DNA of 64,000 nt from an uncultured Collinsella sp. (GCA_900759565.1 CAAEVV010000039.1:1-64000); one strand, 5' to 3'. Shown: positions 1 to 8,507, counted from the stretch's first letter. Made by a program: numbers and translations. Notes: generated from the sequence alone by a model not told the origin.

Positions 1-100
1 CGAGCAAGGTGCCTTGAAGCGAGGCGGCATTGACCTTCTGGTCATGCCGCCGAAGCTGAAAGGCAGATTGCCGCTCTGGCGGGCTTGCAGCGTCGGCTGG

Positions 101-126
101 TTACGCGGTTTGGTAAAACCGCGTAA
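101..126. terminator. Perfect hairpin just past lacC
   Basis: An 11-bp perfect inverted repeat (TTACGCGGTTT / AAACCGCGTAA) with a 4-base GGTA loop lies directly after the lacC stop codon. It has no clear T-run, so it may be a weak terminator or an mRNA 3' end stabiliser. The rest of bases 1-128 shows no gene that I can support. Confidence 0.5.
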
Positions 127-128
127 CT

Positions 129-1064
129 CTAAAGCTCCGTTACTTCAACGCTGTTGTAGACCTCTTCCCAGCGATCCATGACCAGGTGGCCGGTCTTGGG
201 ATCCATGGCGTTGAGCTTGCCGCAGGTATTGGCGGTCTTGAGCACCGTGACGTCGTCGGCACCAGCAGCAATCGCATGCGCAAAGCCGGCGATGGTCGAG
301 TCGCCGGAACCCGTCGCGTTCACTGCCGCAATCGCGGGCGTCTTGGCGCGGAACGCGCGGCCCTCATGGAAGCCCACCGAACCGGCAGCGCCCATCGAAA
401 CGACAACCCAGGGAATACCGGCAAAGCGGCCATCGGCGGCAAGCGCCTCGCGCAGGGCATCGACATCATCGGTCGTAAAGGACGTACCCAGCAGGCCGTT
501 AATCTCGGTCAGGTTGGGCTTTACGAGCTCAGGCTTGGCATCGGACTCCAGCGCGGCCTCCAGCGATGCACCCGAGGTGTCGAGCAGCACTTTGGCGCCC
601 GCCTCCTCGGCGATCTTGACGAGCTCGGCATAGTAGCCGGCATCGACACCACGCGGCAGCGAGCCCGAAAGCGTCACAACGTCCGCCTTCGCTGCAAGCT
701 CGGCAAACTTGGCCGTAAAGGCCTCGAGCTCGGCCGGGGCGATCTGCGGGCCGCTCTCCAGCAGCTCGGTCTGATTGCCCTCGTGCAGAATATTCAGGCA
801 AATGCGCGTCTCACCGGCGATGGGCACAAAGTCGTTCTTGACGCCGTCGGCATCCATGAGCTCGGCCATATAGGCACCCATGTGGCCGCCGAGCAGACCG
901 GTCGCGAGCACGTCATCTCCCAGCTGCAGCAACACGCGGCTCACGTTGAGGCCCTTACCGCCAGCGGTCTTTTCGGGCGTCACGCGGTTCACGTCGTCGA
1001 TGATCAACTTGTCGAGCTGATAGCGCGTATCAATCGACGGGTTCATGGTAACAGTCAGAATCAT
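129..1064 (-). CDS. lacC: Tagatose-6-phosphate kinase / PfkB-family sugar kinase
   Basis: A 311-residue PfkB-family kinase. The N-terminal signature GGKGLNVSRVL and the C-terminal signature NATGSGDSTIAG, which holds the catalytic Asp, are both visible. Family members phosphorylate tagatose-6-P (LacC) or fructose-1-P (FruK). The tagatose-6-P role is inferred from the position at the end of a lacA-lacB-lacX-lacC run on the same strand. The start at 1064 (protein beginning MILTVTMNPSID) was chosen over an upstream in-frame start because AGGAG lies 6 bases before it and family members begin here. The gap to lacX is 53 bp. The product would be tagatose-1,6-bisphosphate; no aldolase (lacD) lies in the window, so FruK cannot be fully excluded. 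Confidence 0.85.
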   Translation of the reverse strand: MILTVTMNPSIDTRYQLDKLIIDDVNRVTPEKTAGGKGLNVSRVLLQLGDDVLATGLLGGHMGAYMAELMDADGVKNDFVPIAGETRICLNILHEGNQTELLESGPQIAPAELEAFTAKFAELAAKADVVTLSGSLPRGVDAGYYAELVKIAEEAGAKVLLDTSGASLEAALESDAKPELVKPNLTEINGLLGTSFTTDDVDALREALAADGRFAGIPWVVVSMGAAGSVGFHEGRAFRAKTPAIAAVNATGSGDSTIAGFAHAIAAGADDVTVLKTANTCGKLNAMDPKTGHLVMDRWEEVYNSVEVTEL

Positions 1065-1117
1065 ATTGAACTCCTGTTCCGGGGCGGCATGACCCACCCC
1101 AAACATACGATAGCTCG

Positions 1118-1999
1118 TTAAAGGATCTCGATCTCAAAGCCGCGGGTGACGGTCTCCCCCGGCTTGGCCACCAGGCAGCCGCGCTTGTGCTCCAGAATAT
1201 CGTCCTCGTCGGAGCAGGTGGACAGACCGCCCCACGGTTCAACAGCCACAAAGTCGCCCTCGGGCTTGCTCCACACAATCAGGTACGGCATATCGGGGAA
1301 CGTCAGGCGCACGCCCTTGTCCTCGGTTTTCTTGGTCAGCGTAACCACGCGGCTCTCGAGCATGTCGAAGATGGTCTCCGCGAAGTCAAAGAGTTCGTGG
1401 GTCAGCGGCAGGTCATGGCCAACCATCGGGTTCTTGCTGCGATGCTCAACATCAATCAGGCCCGTCGAGGGAACGGCAGTACAGAGCTCGGTGGCCTCAC
1501 GCTGCTCAAAACGAAGCTCATAATCGTCATAGGACTCGCCCTCGTCGAGCGGGCACTTAAAGCCGGGGTGACCGCCCACAAAGAACGGCATGTCCTCGGT
1601 GCCCTCATTGGTCACCTCGTACGACACGGCCACCTTTTCCGAATCGATCGTGTAGCGAGCAACGATCTTAAACGGATACGGGTACTGCTCGAGCAACTCG
1701 GCATGGTCGGTAGAGCTTAGGCTCAGCGCAACCATGTTGTCGCTCTGTTCCTCGAGCTTCCACTCCTGTTTGCGCGCAAAGCCGTGGCGGGCGAGCTTTA
1801 CCTCGCGGCCGCCCATGGTCGTTGCGTGACCGTCACGAAGGCCACCGCAGATCGGGAAACAAATGGGTGCCTGCCCCGACCAGACCGCCGGATCACCCTG
1901 CCACAGGTACTCACGGCCGTTGGCCGCAATAGAAGTGAACGACCCGCCCGCCGTGCTCAGTGCTACGCGGATAGAACCGTTATCAAGAACAAACTCCAT
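1118..1999 (-). CDS. lacX: Aldose 1-epimerase-family protein LacX
   Basis: A 293-residue galactose-mutarotase-fold protein of the LacX/aldose epimerase type. Visible features are a beta-rich sequence, GGHPGFKCPL with the conserved His-Pro-Gly-Phe, and a C-terminal WGGLSTCSDE segment. LacX accompanies lac tagatose-6-P operons in lactococci; it probably interconverts sugar anomers, but its exact substrate is not established. It sits between lacB (119 bp upstream) and lacC (53 bp downstream) on the same strand. The start at 1999 (MEFVLDNGS) follows AAGG by 5 bases; an in-frame start 11 codons earlier lacks a good ribosome site. A second, more typical GalM is encoded at 27091-28143. Confidence 0.75.
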   Translation of the reverse strand: MEFVLDNGSIRVALSTAGGSFTSIAANGREYLWQGDPAVWSGQAPICFPICGGLRDGHATTMGGREVKLARHGFARKQEWKLEEQSDNMVALSLSSTDHAELLEQYPYPFKIVARYTIDSEKVAVSYEVTNEGTEDMPFFVGGHPGFKCPLDEGESYDDYELRFEQREATELCTAVPSTGLIDVEHRSKNPMVGHDLPLTHELFDFAETIFDMLESRVVTLTKKTEDKGVRLTFPDMPYLIVWSKPEGDFVAVEPWGGLSTCSDEDDILEHKRGCLVAKPGETVTRGFEIEIL

Positions 2000-2118
2000 A
2001 GGAGCCTTCCCTTTCTTACGACAGCCCACCAAGTCAATAGGGCTGATAGCAAACCGGCCCGCGCCCCATCACAGAAACGCGAGCCGTCAACGGACTAGTT
2101 AATTACGCCGGATACCCG

Positions 2119-2643
2119 CTAATCGTGGTACTCGCCGCGGTCCCACTTCTCCAGGAACTCGTCAAAGAAGTGCGGGTCGGCCTGAGCCTCGGCGTCGGCC
2201 TTGTTGCAGGCATCGATCTTGGCGATCAGGGCATCGTGCTCGGGGGTCTTCTCGTAGGGCTCCTCCAGGAAGGCAAGCATGATGTCGGCCATCAGGAACT
2301 CGCCAGTAATCTTGCCGCCAAAGCCCACGATGTTGGCGTTGAGCTCGCGACGGGCATACAGGGCAGAGGTCATGTCGCGAACCAGGGCGCAGCGGGCGCC
2401 GGGAACCTTGTTGACGGCGTTGGTGATGCCGATGCCGGTGCCGCACAGGGCCACGCCAAAGTCGGCCTTGCCGCTGGCAACAGCCTCGCCCACGGCCTTA
2501 CCGTAGATGGGATAGTGCGTACGGGTGTGGCTGTAGGTGCCGCAGTCGAGCACCTTGTAGCCAGCCTGCTCCAGGCGGTCGGCCAGATAGATCTTCTCGT
2601 CCGTAACGATATGGTCGCAACCGATTGCGATGGTCTTCTTCAT
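2119..2643 (-). CDS. lacB: Galactose-6-phosphate isomerase subunit LacB
   Basis: A 174-residue RpiB/LacAB-family protein of the usual LacB length. The N-terminal IGCDHIVTDEK segment, the ALCGTGIGITNAVNKVPG loop with the catalytic Cys, and the RRELNANIVGFGG segment are all typical of LacB. With LacA it forms the heteromeric isomerase that converts galactose-6-P to tagatose-6-P in the cytoplasm. lacA lies 63 bp upstream on the same strand. AAAGGA precedes the ATG by about 8 bases. Confidence 0.92.
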   Translation of the reverse strand: MKKTIAIGCDHIVTDEKIYLADRLEQAGYKVLDCGTYSHTRTHYPIYGKAVGEAVASGKADFGVALCGTGIGITNAVNKVPGARCALVRDMTSALYARRELNANIVGFGGKITGEFLMADIMLAFLEEPYEKTPEHDALIAKIDACNKADAEAQADPHFFDEFLEKWDRGEYHD

Positions 2644-2706
2644 CAGAACGTCCTTTCGTCTGAATTCACAAGTTGAGGTAGAAGTTCGAGTTCTCGGTGG
2701 CTCTCG

Positions 2707-3135
2707 TTAGGCCATCTTGTTGAGCATGTCGACACGGATCTGGTGACGGCCGCCGGCGTACTGGGCACGCAGGAACTCACGGGCGATCTTCTTAGCGACC
2801 TCGGTGCCCACAACGCCCGGGCCCATGGTGACCATGCGCGAGCCGTTGTGCTCGCGGGTCATGTAAGCGGAACGCTCGTCGGAAATGTTGGCGACGACCA
2901 TACCCTTAATCTTGACGGCGGCCATATAGGAGCCGACGCCGTACTTATCGAATGCGAAGCCCTGGGAATCCTTGTGCTCCAGCAGGTCCTTGGCAACGGC
3001 GGTCGCGGAATCGACAAAGTCCGCGGCAGGGGTCTCGGAATAGTCGACGACCTCGTGACCGTCGGCGATGAGCATCTCCTTGATGGACTCCTTCATCGAC
3101 ATACCGTCGGCATCGGAAGCGATTACAACCCTCAT
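2707..3135 (-). CDS. lacA: Galactose-6-phosphate isomerase subunit LacA
   Basis: 142 residues, exactly the usual LacA length. It ends GGRHQIRVDMLNKMA and holds SDERSAYMTREHN, both hallmark LacA segments. LacA keeps the fold but has KYGVGSYM where LacB has its catalytic Cys loop, as in known LacA proteins. It is first in the lacA-lacB-lacX-lacC run. A strong AAGGAGG sits 6 bases before the ATG. The upstream region holds TTTGTTC inverted repeats that may bind the LacR repressor encoded at 26121. Confidence 0.92.
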   Translation of the reverse strand: MRVVIASDADGMSMKESIKEMLIADGHEVVDYSETPAADFVDSATAVAKDLLEHKDSQGFAFDKYGVGSYMAAVKIKGMVVANISDERSAYMTREHNGSRMVTMGPGVVGTEVAKKIAREFLRAQYAGGRHQIRVDMLNKMA

Positions 3136-3285
3136 GACATCCTCCTTGAGAGATACGCAGGTGCGTAGTTTCTGTTTGGAAGTGTTGAATCGCGTTCAGG
3201 TCCGGGCATCTGAATGTGCGGTTCTTCACTGTTCATGTTTATTTGAACACATTCGAACAGTAACTGCAACAACTATTTGTTTATC

Positions 3286-3305
3286 TTTGTTCTTTTTTGA
3301 ACAAA
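3286..3305. promoter_or_regulatory. TTTGTTC inverted repeat upstream of lacA
   Basis: TTTGTTC and GAACAAA flank six T residues in an AT-rich 300-bp region between lacA and the next gene. More GAAC/GTTC half-sites lie at about 3232-3266. A similar TTTGTTCGTTATTG stretch lies just upstream of lacR (26918-26937). I infer that LacR acts at both places; this is untested. Confidence 0.35.
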
Positions 3306-3373
3306 TATCGTTCACGGATGATTGCTGACCGTTTGAGCCGGGCGCGGACGTAGCGACCATGTGTTTAACAAAC

Positions 3374-3408
3374 AAAAGGGCGGCCAAGAACGTGTCTCGG
3401 CCGCCCTT
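3374..3408 (-). terminator. Rho-independent terminator of the 3443-4474 gene
   Basis: A 10-bp stem (AAGGGCGGCC / GGCCGCCCTT) is followed on the minus strand by TTTTGTTTGTT. It lies 35 bases past the stop codon of the membrane-protein gene. Confidence 0.8.
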
Positions 3409-3442
3409 CGGCGGTATTCCCCGGTATATACAGCTGTTTTAG

Positions 3443-4474
3443 CTACTCGGACTGCCCACCCTTTTTGGCGTGCTTGGACGGAGCACTCAGAAAGCGGCCC
3501 GTCAAATAGTTCGCCGGGCCGGAAATATCAATCCCCAGCAGTACGTGTCCCAGCCACAGGAACGCCACGAGCACCAGCAGCGGGATAACGCACGAGGTCA
3601 CGATCATCACGATGACGCCTTCGATCAGATCGGTCACCTGATGCACGATCTCATCGGTCATCTGCTTGGCGCCGCTGGTCACCGACGTAATAAGGCTCGA
3701 GGCCCCGTCAGTCAACTGCTCGAGCACGTTTTTGGACTCCTTGGCCTCGGATTTTTTCTTGTTCGATTTTGAGCTGGTCTCGGCTGACTTGTCCGTGGTG
3801 TCGGCCACATCCGCAGCGTCCGCAGCCTTTTGCTCAGCTTGCTCAATACTTACGCGATACGTTTCATCGACCTTCTGCGACACCCATACGCTCGCGGGTA
3901 CGAGCGCCATGCCGATCACGGCAACCACCAGCACGCGTGTCGCCACACGGCGCAGGACGGCGCTCGTACTCCAGCGCCCGTGAATGCCGAGCGACACCGC
4001 AAAGAGCACCAACGCAAACGGGATTAAGATGCCCAAGCCAACCGACCACAAAATGGTTAGCAGGTATTTCTCGAGGTAGAGCACGGCAAGCACGATACCA
4101 AGGTTGCCTGAAAGCTGCGCGAGCTGCTCGGCAACCGGCGTTCCCGTATCACCCGGCAGCGCAGTGATACCCGCAGATAGGGCGACGCACGAGGTCGTGA
4201 GCGCCAAAACATTGCCTTTCTTTTGATCGATGACCTCGATGGTGGAGTCCCAGGTCTTGGTATCGGCAAAATGCGGACGAGCTACAAAGCCTGACAACAG
4301 CGCCAGTACCACGAGCGCAACGATAAAGCCAATCTGCAGCTTTTTGTTTGCGCACACGACATCGGACAGGCTGGGCTGCAGCTCTGTTACCGTCGTGTGC
4401 TCGGTTATCTGGACAGGACGCCCATGAGCCATCTCGTGCGCGTCTCTTTTTTGTATTGACCCGTTATCCGGCAT
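3443..4474 (-). CDS. Multi-pass membrane protein of unknown function
   Basis: 343 residues that I do not recognise. About five to six hydrophobic segments are visible: roughly residues 49-67, 90-106, 124-164 (probably two), 178-198 and 290-317. Between the last two lies a long polar, Ala/Lys/Ser-rich stretch (about 205-255) that is probably an extracytoplasmic or cytoplasmic loop with coiled-coil character. The C-terminal tail is basic. GAGGAGG precedes the ATG by 7 bases. It is transcribed alone between the lac operon and lacF and has its own terminator. There is no evidence that it takes part in sugar uptake. Confidence 0.75.
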   Translation of the reverse strand: MPDNGSIQKRDAHEMAHGRPVQITEHTTVTELQPSLSDVVCANKKLQIGFIVALVVLALLSGFVARPHFADTKTWDSTIEVIDQKKGNVLALTTSCVALSAGITALPGDTGTPVAEQLAQLSGNLGIVLAVLYLEKYLLTILWSVGLGILIPFALVLFAVSLGIHGRWSTSAVLRRVATRVLVVAVIGMALVPASVWVSQKVDETYRVSIEQAEQKAADAADVADTTDKSAETSSKSNKKKSEAKESKNVLEQLTDGASSLITSVTSGAKQMTDEIVHQVTDLIEGVIVMIVTSCVIPLLVLVAFLWLGHVLLGIDISGPANYLTGRFLSAPSKHAKKGGQSE

Positions 4475-4567
4475 TTGGATACCTCCTCAGTCCGGCGTTT
4501 AATGCGAAAGAAAGTATACCCACCGAGCAAAAAACGAACGGGAAGACGAACAGAGCGCACCAAGACT

Positions 4568-4608
4568 GTCCCCAATGACTAGTCGTTTAAGAACGTCCCC
4601 AATGACTA
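4568..4608. repeat. Short direct repeat GTCCCCAATGACTA
   Basis: The 14-mer GTCCCCAATGACTA occurs twice, at 4568-4581 and 4595-4608. It resembles the other GTCCC-containing intergenic repeats in this window (4619, 51963, 53101, 63655). Confidence 0.6.
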
Positions 4609-4618
4609 CCTCGGGATG

Positions 4619-4685
4619 AGTTGCGGTGGAATAGGGATTGTTTTGCGCCCGCCGGCCCCTATTCAGTCCCTATTTCACCGCAACT
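4619..4685. repeat. Hairpin repeat, AGTTGCGGTG family, copy 1
   Basis: Imperfect inverted repeat: AGTTGCGGTGGAATAGGGA at one end and GTCCCTATTTCACCGCAACT at the other, around a ~28-base centre. A second copy with perfect 22-bp arms lies at 51963-52031, so this is a dispersed intergenic element and not only a local terminator. Confidence 0.7.
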
Positions 4686-4698
4686 TGGAGGAGAACAG

Positions 4699-4729
4699 AA
4701 AAAGCCCTGCCGCGGGTAGCGGCAGAGCT
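4699..4729 (-). terminator. Rho-independent terminator of lacF
   Basis: On the minus strand a GC-rich 11-bp stem (AGCTCTGCCGC / GCGGCAGGGCT, one mismatch) is followed by TTTTCTG. It begins about 30 bases past the lacF stop codon. Confidence 0.75.
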
Positions 4730-4759
4730 TTTGGAAGGGGACTTGGTTGTGAGGACTCA

Positions 4760-5098
4760 TTAGGCGAGCTTGGCCTCGAGCTCGGCGATGCGCTTGTAGG
4801 CATCGATGGTAAAGCGGGCCTGCTTCTCCAGAATCATGGTGGTCATGAGAGTATCCTGAGCATGGGCCATGATGAAGGTCATCTCCATCTCGCCACCGCC
4901 GGCCTCCTGCGAAAGCAGCTTGGTCTGCGTGTCGTGGGCACCGATGAGTGCATCGCTGGCATCCTTGTGCAGCTGCTCGGCCTTCTCAAAGTCACCCTCG
5001 CGAGCAGCATCGAGCGCTGCAAGCAGATCGGTCTGAGCGTCACCTGCGTATGCGACAATCTCGAATCCAACCATCGAGATTTCTTCTTTGGTTGCCAT
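4760..5098 (-). CDS. lacF: PTS lactose/cellobiose-family EIIA
   Basis: A 112-residue all-helical EIIA of the lactose/N,N'-diacetylchitobiose family. The phospho-acceptor is His79 in FIMAHAQDTLMT, and the conserved Gly and Asp positions of the trimer core are present. It takes phosphate from HPr and passes it to the EIIB domain of a lactose-type EIICB. It is the only EIIA of this family in the window, while four EIICBs (6675, 13213, 16672, 22086) lack one, so it probably serves all of them. It is monocistronic, with AAGGA before the ATG, its own terminator, and a 21-bp-spaced TGAACGG direct repeat upstream. Confidence 0.9.
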   Translation of the reverse strand: MATKEEISMVGFEIVAYAGDAQTDLLAALDAAREGDFEKAEQLHKDASDALIGAHDTQTKLLSQEAGGGEMEMTFIMAHAQDTLMTTMILEKQARFTIDAYKRIAELEAKLA

Positions 5099-5223
5099 AT
5101 TGCGTTCCTTTCACATATGAACCAATGGAGAGCATCGCGTCCGGGCATACGCGCTGCGTTCTGTATGGCAGAAACATTAACATTCAAACAAAAAAGAACA
5201 GCGCAAAACGTAATTTCAAGCTA

Positions 5224-5251
5224 TGAACGGTCAATTTTTGCCCGTGAACGG
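5224..5251. promoter_or_regulatory. 21-bp direct repeat TGAACGG upstream of lacF
   Basis: TGAACGG at 5224-5230 recurs at 5245-5251, with an AT-rich tract between. The same spacing and half-site recur upstream of four other sugar loci (11367, 16471, 31973, 37667). The binding factor is unknown. A site spacing of two helical turns in direct orientation suits AraC-type or response-regulator proteins. Confidence 0.5.
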
Positions 5252-5312
5252 TTTTTAAACCAATTTAAACAATATCGAACACAATTAGCGGCAACCCAAA
5301 CAGACCCGCGCC

Positions 5313-6317
5313 CTAGCGCCAATCGCGTACCGTATCGCCCTCGACGAGCACGCCCGGAAACAGCATGTGCTCCACACCGGGTTCAACGCCCTCGGCGCCG
5401 GCAATCTTGTCAACCGCCCACATGCCGACACGCTTGTTGTCAAAGCGCACCGTGGTCAGGCGACAATCGGGCACGATATCGCCCAGGCTGTCATCAACAC
5501 CCACCACGCTCACATCCTCGGGCACGTGCTTTCCGCGCGACTCGAGCCCGCGAATGCAGCCATATGCCATGGCATCGTTGGAGGCATAGATGGCAGTACA
5601 GGTCGGATCATCCGCAAGCACCTGGCCGGCAGCATATCCACTCTGCGCCGTCCAGTCGCCGCGCACGAGCTGCGGGGGCTCAATGCCATGTGCGCGCAAT
5701 GTCTCGCGCCAGCCTTCCTCGCGCCGCATGCCCGAAAGCGAGCGCTCGGGGCATGAGATAAAGTGCACAGTCTTGTGCCCCCGCCCCAGCAAGTACTCGA
5801 CAACTTGACGCGAGCAATCGAACTGGTCGTTATCGACCGTTGAACAGAGCGGGTGCTCCAGCATGGTAACGAGCACCGTCTGCATACCGGGCAGCGGCTC
5901 AAAAGTGCCAAAGTCTGCCGGCATGCGGTTCATGATCACGACCATACCGTCTACCGGCAGCGCGCTCATGCGTGACGATGCGCTCTCGAGGGTATACGGA
6001 TGCCCGTCTACTTTAGTGAGGGTGATGGCATAGCCATGTTTGTCGGCCGCTGCGGCAAAGCCCTCCATACGGTCGAGATTGCCGGTGCCGGTAATGTTGA
6101 ACATGGCGACGCCGACGGTCTTAAACTTGCCACGGCGCAGCGATCGACCGGCAAAATTGGGGCGATACCCCAGCTCGCGCATGGCGGCACGCACGCGTTC
6201 CTTGGTCTCGGGGCGCACGCTGGGCGAATCGTGCACGGTGCGCGAGACCGTCTGCTCCGAGACGCCCGCGAGGCGCGCTACGTCTTTGACGGATACCGAT
6301 TTTTTAACAGCGGCCAT
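5313..6317 (-). CDS. LacI-family repressor of the lacE/lacG module
   Basis: A 334-residue LacI/GalR regulator. The N-terminal helix-turn-helix reads VKDVARLAGVSEQTVSRTVH; the hinge helix ends near residue 60; a periplasmic-binding-protein-like sugar sensor fills the rest. The two specificity residues at the start of the recognition helix are Glu-Gln, unlike the paralogues at 10215 (Arg-Gln) and 15386 (Leu-Lys). It is divergent from lacE at 6675, and two 18-bp palindromes lie between them, so it most likely represses lacE-lacG in response to a sugar phosphate or disaccharide. The ribosome site is weak. Confidence 0.88.
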   Translation of the reverse strand: MAAVKKSVSVKDVARLAGVSEQTVSRTVHDSPSVRPETKERVRAAMRELGYRPNFAGRSLRRGKFKTVGVAMFNITGTGNLDRMEGFAAAADKHGYAITLTKVDGHPYTLESASSRMSALPVDGMVVIMNRMPADFGTFEPLPGMQTVLVTMLEHPLCSTVDNDQFDCSRQVVEYLLGRGHKTVHFISCPERSLSGMRREEGWRETLRAHGIEPPQLVRGDWTAQSGYAAGQVLADDPTCTAIYASNDAMAYGCIRGLESRGKHVPEDVSVVGVDDSLGDIVPDCRLTTVRFDNKRVGMWAVDKIAGAEGVEPGVEHMLFPGVLVEGDTVRDWR

Positions 6318-6430
6318 AGGTCGATCTTTCTATGTCAACGATGCCATTGGTGGCACCTTGCGCAGTCAAATGAAACGTCTTCAAGTATATCCAACGCCTC
6401 CCCCACCATACGCCCACCACCCAAAACCTA

Positions 6431-6462
6431 CCGTTCACCGACATTTTTGCTTCCCCGAACGG
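6431..6462. promoter_or_regulatory. CCGTTCA / CGAACGG inverted half-sites
   Basis: CCGTTCA (6431-6437) and CGAACGG (6456-6462) flank a CATTTTTGC tract in the LacI-lacE divergent region. The half-site resembles the TRAACGG element found at other sugar promoters, but here it is inverted and not in the 21-bp direct arrangement. Confidence 0.35.
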
Positions 6463-6475
6463 CTTTTGTCTACCA

Positions 6476-6493
6476 AATGTTAACGTTGCCATT
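6476..6493. promoter_or_regulatory. LacI operator O1 of the lacE promoter
   Basis: AATGTTAACGTTGCCATT, an 18-bp near-palindrome centred on AACGTT. It fits AATGNNNACGTNNNCATT, seen also at 6596, 11435, 11457 and 16550. It lies between the divergent LacI gene and lacE. Confidence 0.6.
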
Positions 6494-6595
6494 GTGCAAA
6501 CACAGAGCCACCGGGCGGCTCAAACGTTTACGCATAAGGAATCGACGGTTCGCAGGCACAGGAACCACCGGTTCGCGTCTTTTTTTGTGTCGCAA

Positions 6596-6613
6596 AATGG
6601 CAACGTCAACATT
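6596..6613. promoter_or_regulatory. LacI operator O2 of the lacE promoter
   Basis: AATGGCAACGTCAACATT, close to the reverse complement of the site at 6476, 120 bp away and about 60 bp before the lacE start. The pair could support a repression loop. Confidence 0.6.
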
Positions 6614-6674
6614 TTGGCAACCGAAAGTCAAAAGCTACCATCGTTGCTAACCCACCGACTCTTAGGAGCTTTGC

Positions 6675-8441
6675 ATGGAGCAACTCATCGCCATCATCGA
6701 AAAGGGCCAGCCCTTTTTCAACGCGATCGCCCGCAACAAGTACCTCAAGGCGATCCGCGACGGCTTTATCTCCGTCATCCCCATCATCATCTTCTCGTCC
6801 ATCTTCTGCCTGGTAGCCTCGGTCCCCAACATCTGGGGTTTCTACTGGCCCGATGACATCAACAACGCCCTGTGGAAGTGCTACAACTACTCCATGGGCA
6901 TCCTGGCCATCGCCTGCGCCGCCACCACTGCCAAGCACTTCGCCGACGCCCAGAACCGCGATCTGCCCAAGAACAACCAGATCAACTTCATCTCGTGCAT
7001 GTGCGCGGCCATCATCGGCTTCTTGCTCCTTTCGAGCGACACCATCGCCACGGACGCCGCCAGCGGCTTCAACACCACCTACCTTGGTTCCAAGGGCCTG
7101 CTGACCGCTTTCATCGCTGCGTTTGTGACTGGCATCATCTACAAGTTCTTCATTAAGCGCAACATCACCGTCAAGATGCCCGAGCAGGTTCCGCCCAACA
7201 TCTCGCAGACCTTCAAGGACATCATCCCCTTCTCCGTCTGCATCACCGTCTTTTGGGTTTTTGACATCGTCTTCCGCGCTGCTTTTGGCTTCTGCTTTGC
7301 CCAGGGTGTCATCCAGGTGTTCCAGCCCCTGTTCACCGCTGCCGATGGCTACATCGGCCTCGCTGTGATCTACGGCGCCATGAGCCTGTTCTGGTTCGTC
7401 GGCGTCCACGGCCCCTCGATCGTCGAGCCCGCCATCGCCGCCGCTCTCGTTGCCAACATGACCGACAACCTGGCCGCGTTCCAGGCTGGCCAGCACGCTT
7501 CCGCTGTCCTGACCCAGGGTGCCCAGTACTTCGTCGTCTGCATGGGCGGCACCGGCGCCACGCTCGTCCTGGTCTTTATGTTCTGCTTCCTGGCCAAGTC
7601 CCAGGAGATGCGCGCCGTCGGTAAGGCCGCTATCGTTCCCGTGTGCTTTGCCGTCAACGAGCCGCTGCTGTTCGCCGCACCCATCGTGCTCAATCCCGTC
7701 TTCTTTGTCCCGTTTGTCTTTGCCCCGATCGCCAACATCTGGATCCTCAAGATCTTTATCGACTTCTTGGGCATGAACGGCTTTATGTACACCCTGCCTT
7801 GGACTGTCCCCGGCCCCATCGGCACCATCATGGGTCTGGGCTTCCAGCCGCTCGCCTTTGTGATGCTCGCCCTTATCCTGGTCGTCGACTTCGTTCTGTA
7901 CTATCCGTTCTTCCGTGCCTATGACGCCCAGAAGTGCGCCGAGGAGGCCGAGATCTCCCAGGAGGAGCTCGCCGCCAAGAACGCCGAGAAGGCCGCCAAG
8001 CTTAACGATGCCTTCCAGGGCAAGGCTGACGCCAAGAGCGTTGCCGCCGGCGCTGCTGCCGAGGCCGTGAAGGCCGACGCTCCCGCCGCTGTCGCCACTG
8101 AGGCAACGACCGCCAGTGACCTCAACGGCAAGCGCGTGCTCGTGCTCTGCCAGGGTGGCGGCACCTCGGGCTTGCTCGCCAACGCGCTGGCCAAGGCCGC
8201 CAAAGAGCGCGGCATCAATCTTGAGACCGCTGCCGAGGCCTATGGCAACCACGTTGACATGCTTCCCGACTTTGACCTGGTCGTCCTGGCCCCGCAGGCC
8301 GCCAGCTACCTGGCCGACCTGCAGAAGGACTGCGAGCGCGTGGGCAACAAGTGCGTCGCCTGCCGCGGTAAGCAGTACATCGAGCTCTCCCAGAACGGCG
8401 ATAAGTCTCTCGCCTTCGTAAGCGAGCAACTTTCGAAGTAA
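6675..8441 (+). CDS. lacE: PTS lactose-type EIICB
   Basis: 588 residues. The EIIC domain (about 1-420) has roughly ten membrane segments, with the VHGPSIVEP and VNEPLLF motifs of the lactose/cellobiose family. An Ala/Glu-rich linker (about 425-485) leads to EIIB (about 487-588) with phospho-Cys492 in LVLCQGGGTSG. It imports a beta-galactoside such as lactose and phosphorylates it at the membrane, taking phosphate from LacF. AGGAG lies 6 bases before the ATG. lacG follows 66 bp downstream behind a hairpin. It is divergent from its LacI repressor. Confidence 0.9.
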   Translation: MEQLIAIIEKGQPFFNAIARNKYLKAIRDGFISVIPIIIFSSIFCLVASVPNIWGFYWPDDINNALWKCYNYSMGILAIACAATTAKHFADAQNRDLPKNNQINFISCMCAAIIGFLLLSSDTIATDAASGFNTTYLGSKGLLTAFIAAFVTGIIYKFFIKRNITVKMPEQVPPNISQTFKDIIPFSVCITVFWVFDIVFRAAFGFCFAQGVIQVFQPLFTAADGYIGLAVIYGAMSLFWFVGVHGPSIVEPAIAAALVANMTDNLAAFQAGQHASAVLTQGAQYFVVCMGGTGATLVLVFMFCFLAKSQEMRAVGKAAIVPVCFAVNEPLLFAAPIVLNPVFFVPFVFAPIANIWILKIFIDFLGMNGFMYTLPWTVPGPIGTIMGLGFQPLAFVMLALILVVDFVLYYPFFRAYDAQKCAEEAEISQEELAAKNAEKAAKLNDAFQGKADAKSVAAGAAAEAVKADAPAAVATEATTASDLNGKRVLVLCQGGGTSGLLANALAKAAKERGINLETAAEAYGNHVDMLPDFDLVVLAPQAASYLADLQKDCERVGNKCVACRGKQYIELSQNGDKSLAFVSEQLSK

Positions 8442-8452
8442 GTAACGCCCAA

Positions 8453-8482
8453 GGCCAGCCGACCATCCACAGCCGGCTGGCC
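8453..8482 (+). terminator. Intercistronic hairpin between lacE and lacG
   Basis: A 9-bp GC-rich stem (GGCCAGCCG / CGGCTGGCC) with a 12-base loop and no T-run. The other two EIICB/GH1 pairs have equivalent hairpins at 13058 and 18466. It may tune the ratio of transporter to hydrolase by partial termination or mRNA processing. Confidence 0.6.
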
Positions 8483-8507
8483 CTTCGATTTAGACGATTG
8501 GATCATC

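Noticed and set aside
2..180. Open plus-strand frame at the window edge, possibly the end of a gene
   Set aside because: It would overlap the last 50 bases of lacC, contains the hairpin at 101-126, and the peptide resembles no family.
5165..5184. A further LacI-like site upstream of lacF (AATGTTAATGTTTCTGCCAT)
   Set aside because: It matches only one half of the 18-bp consensus and carries an insertion, so it is too weak to list as an operator.
6606..8429. A 607-codon open frame opposite lacE
   Set aside because: The same antisense effect; the plus strand has EIIC and EIIB motifs, a ribosome site and an operon partner.
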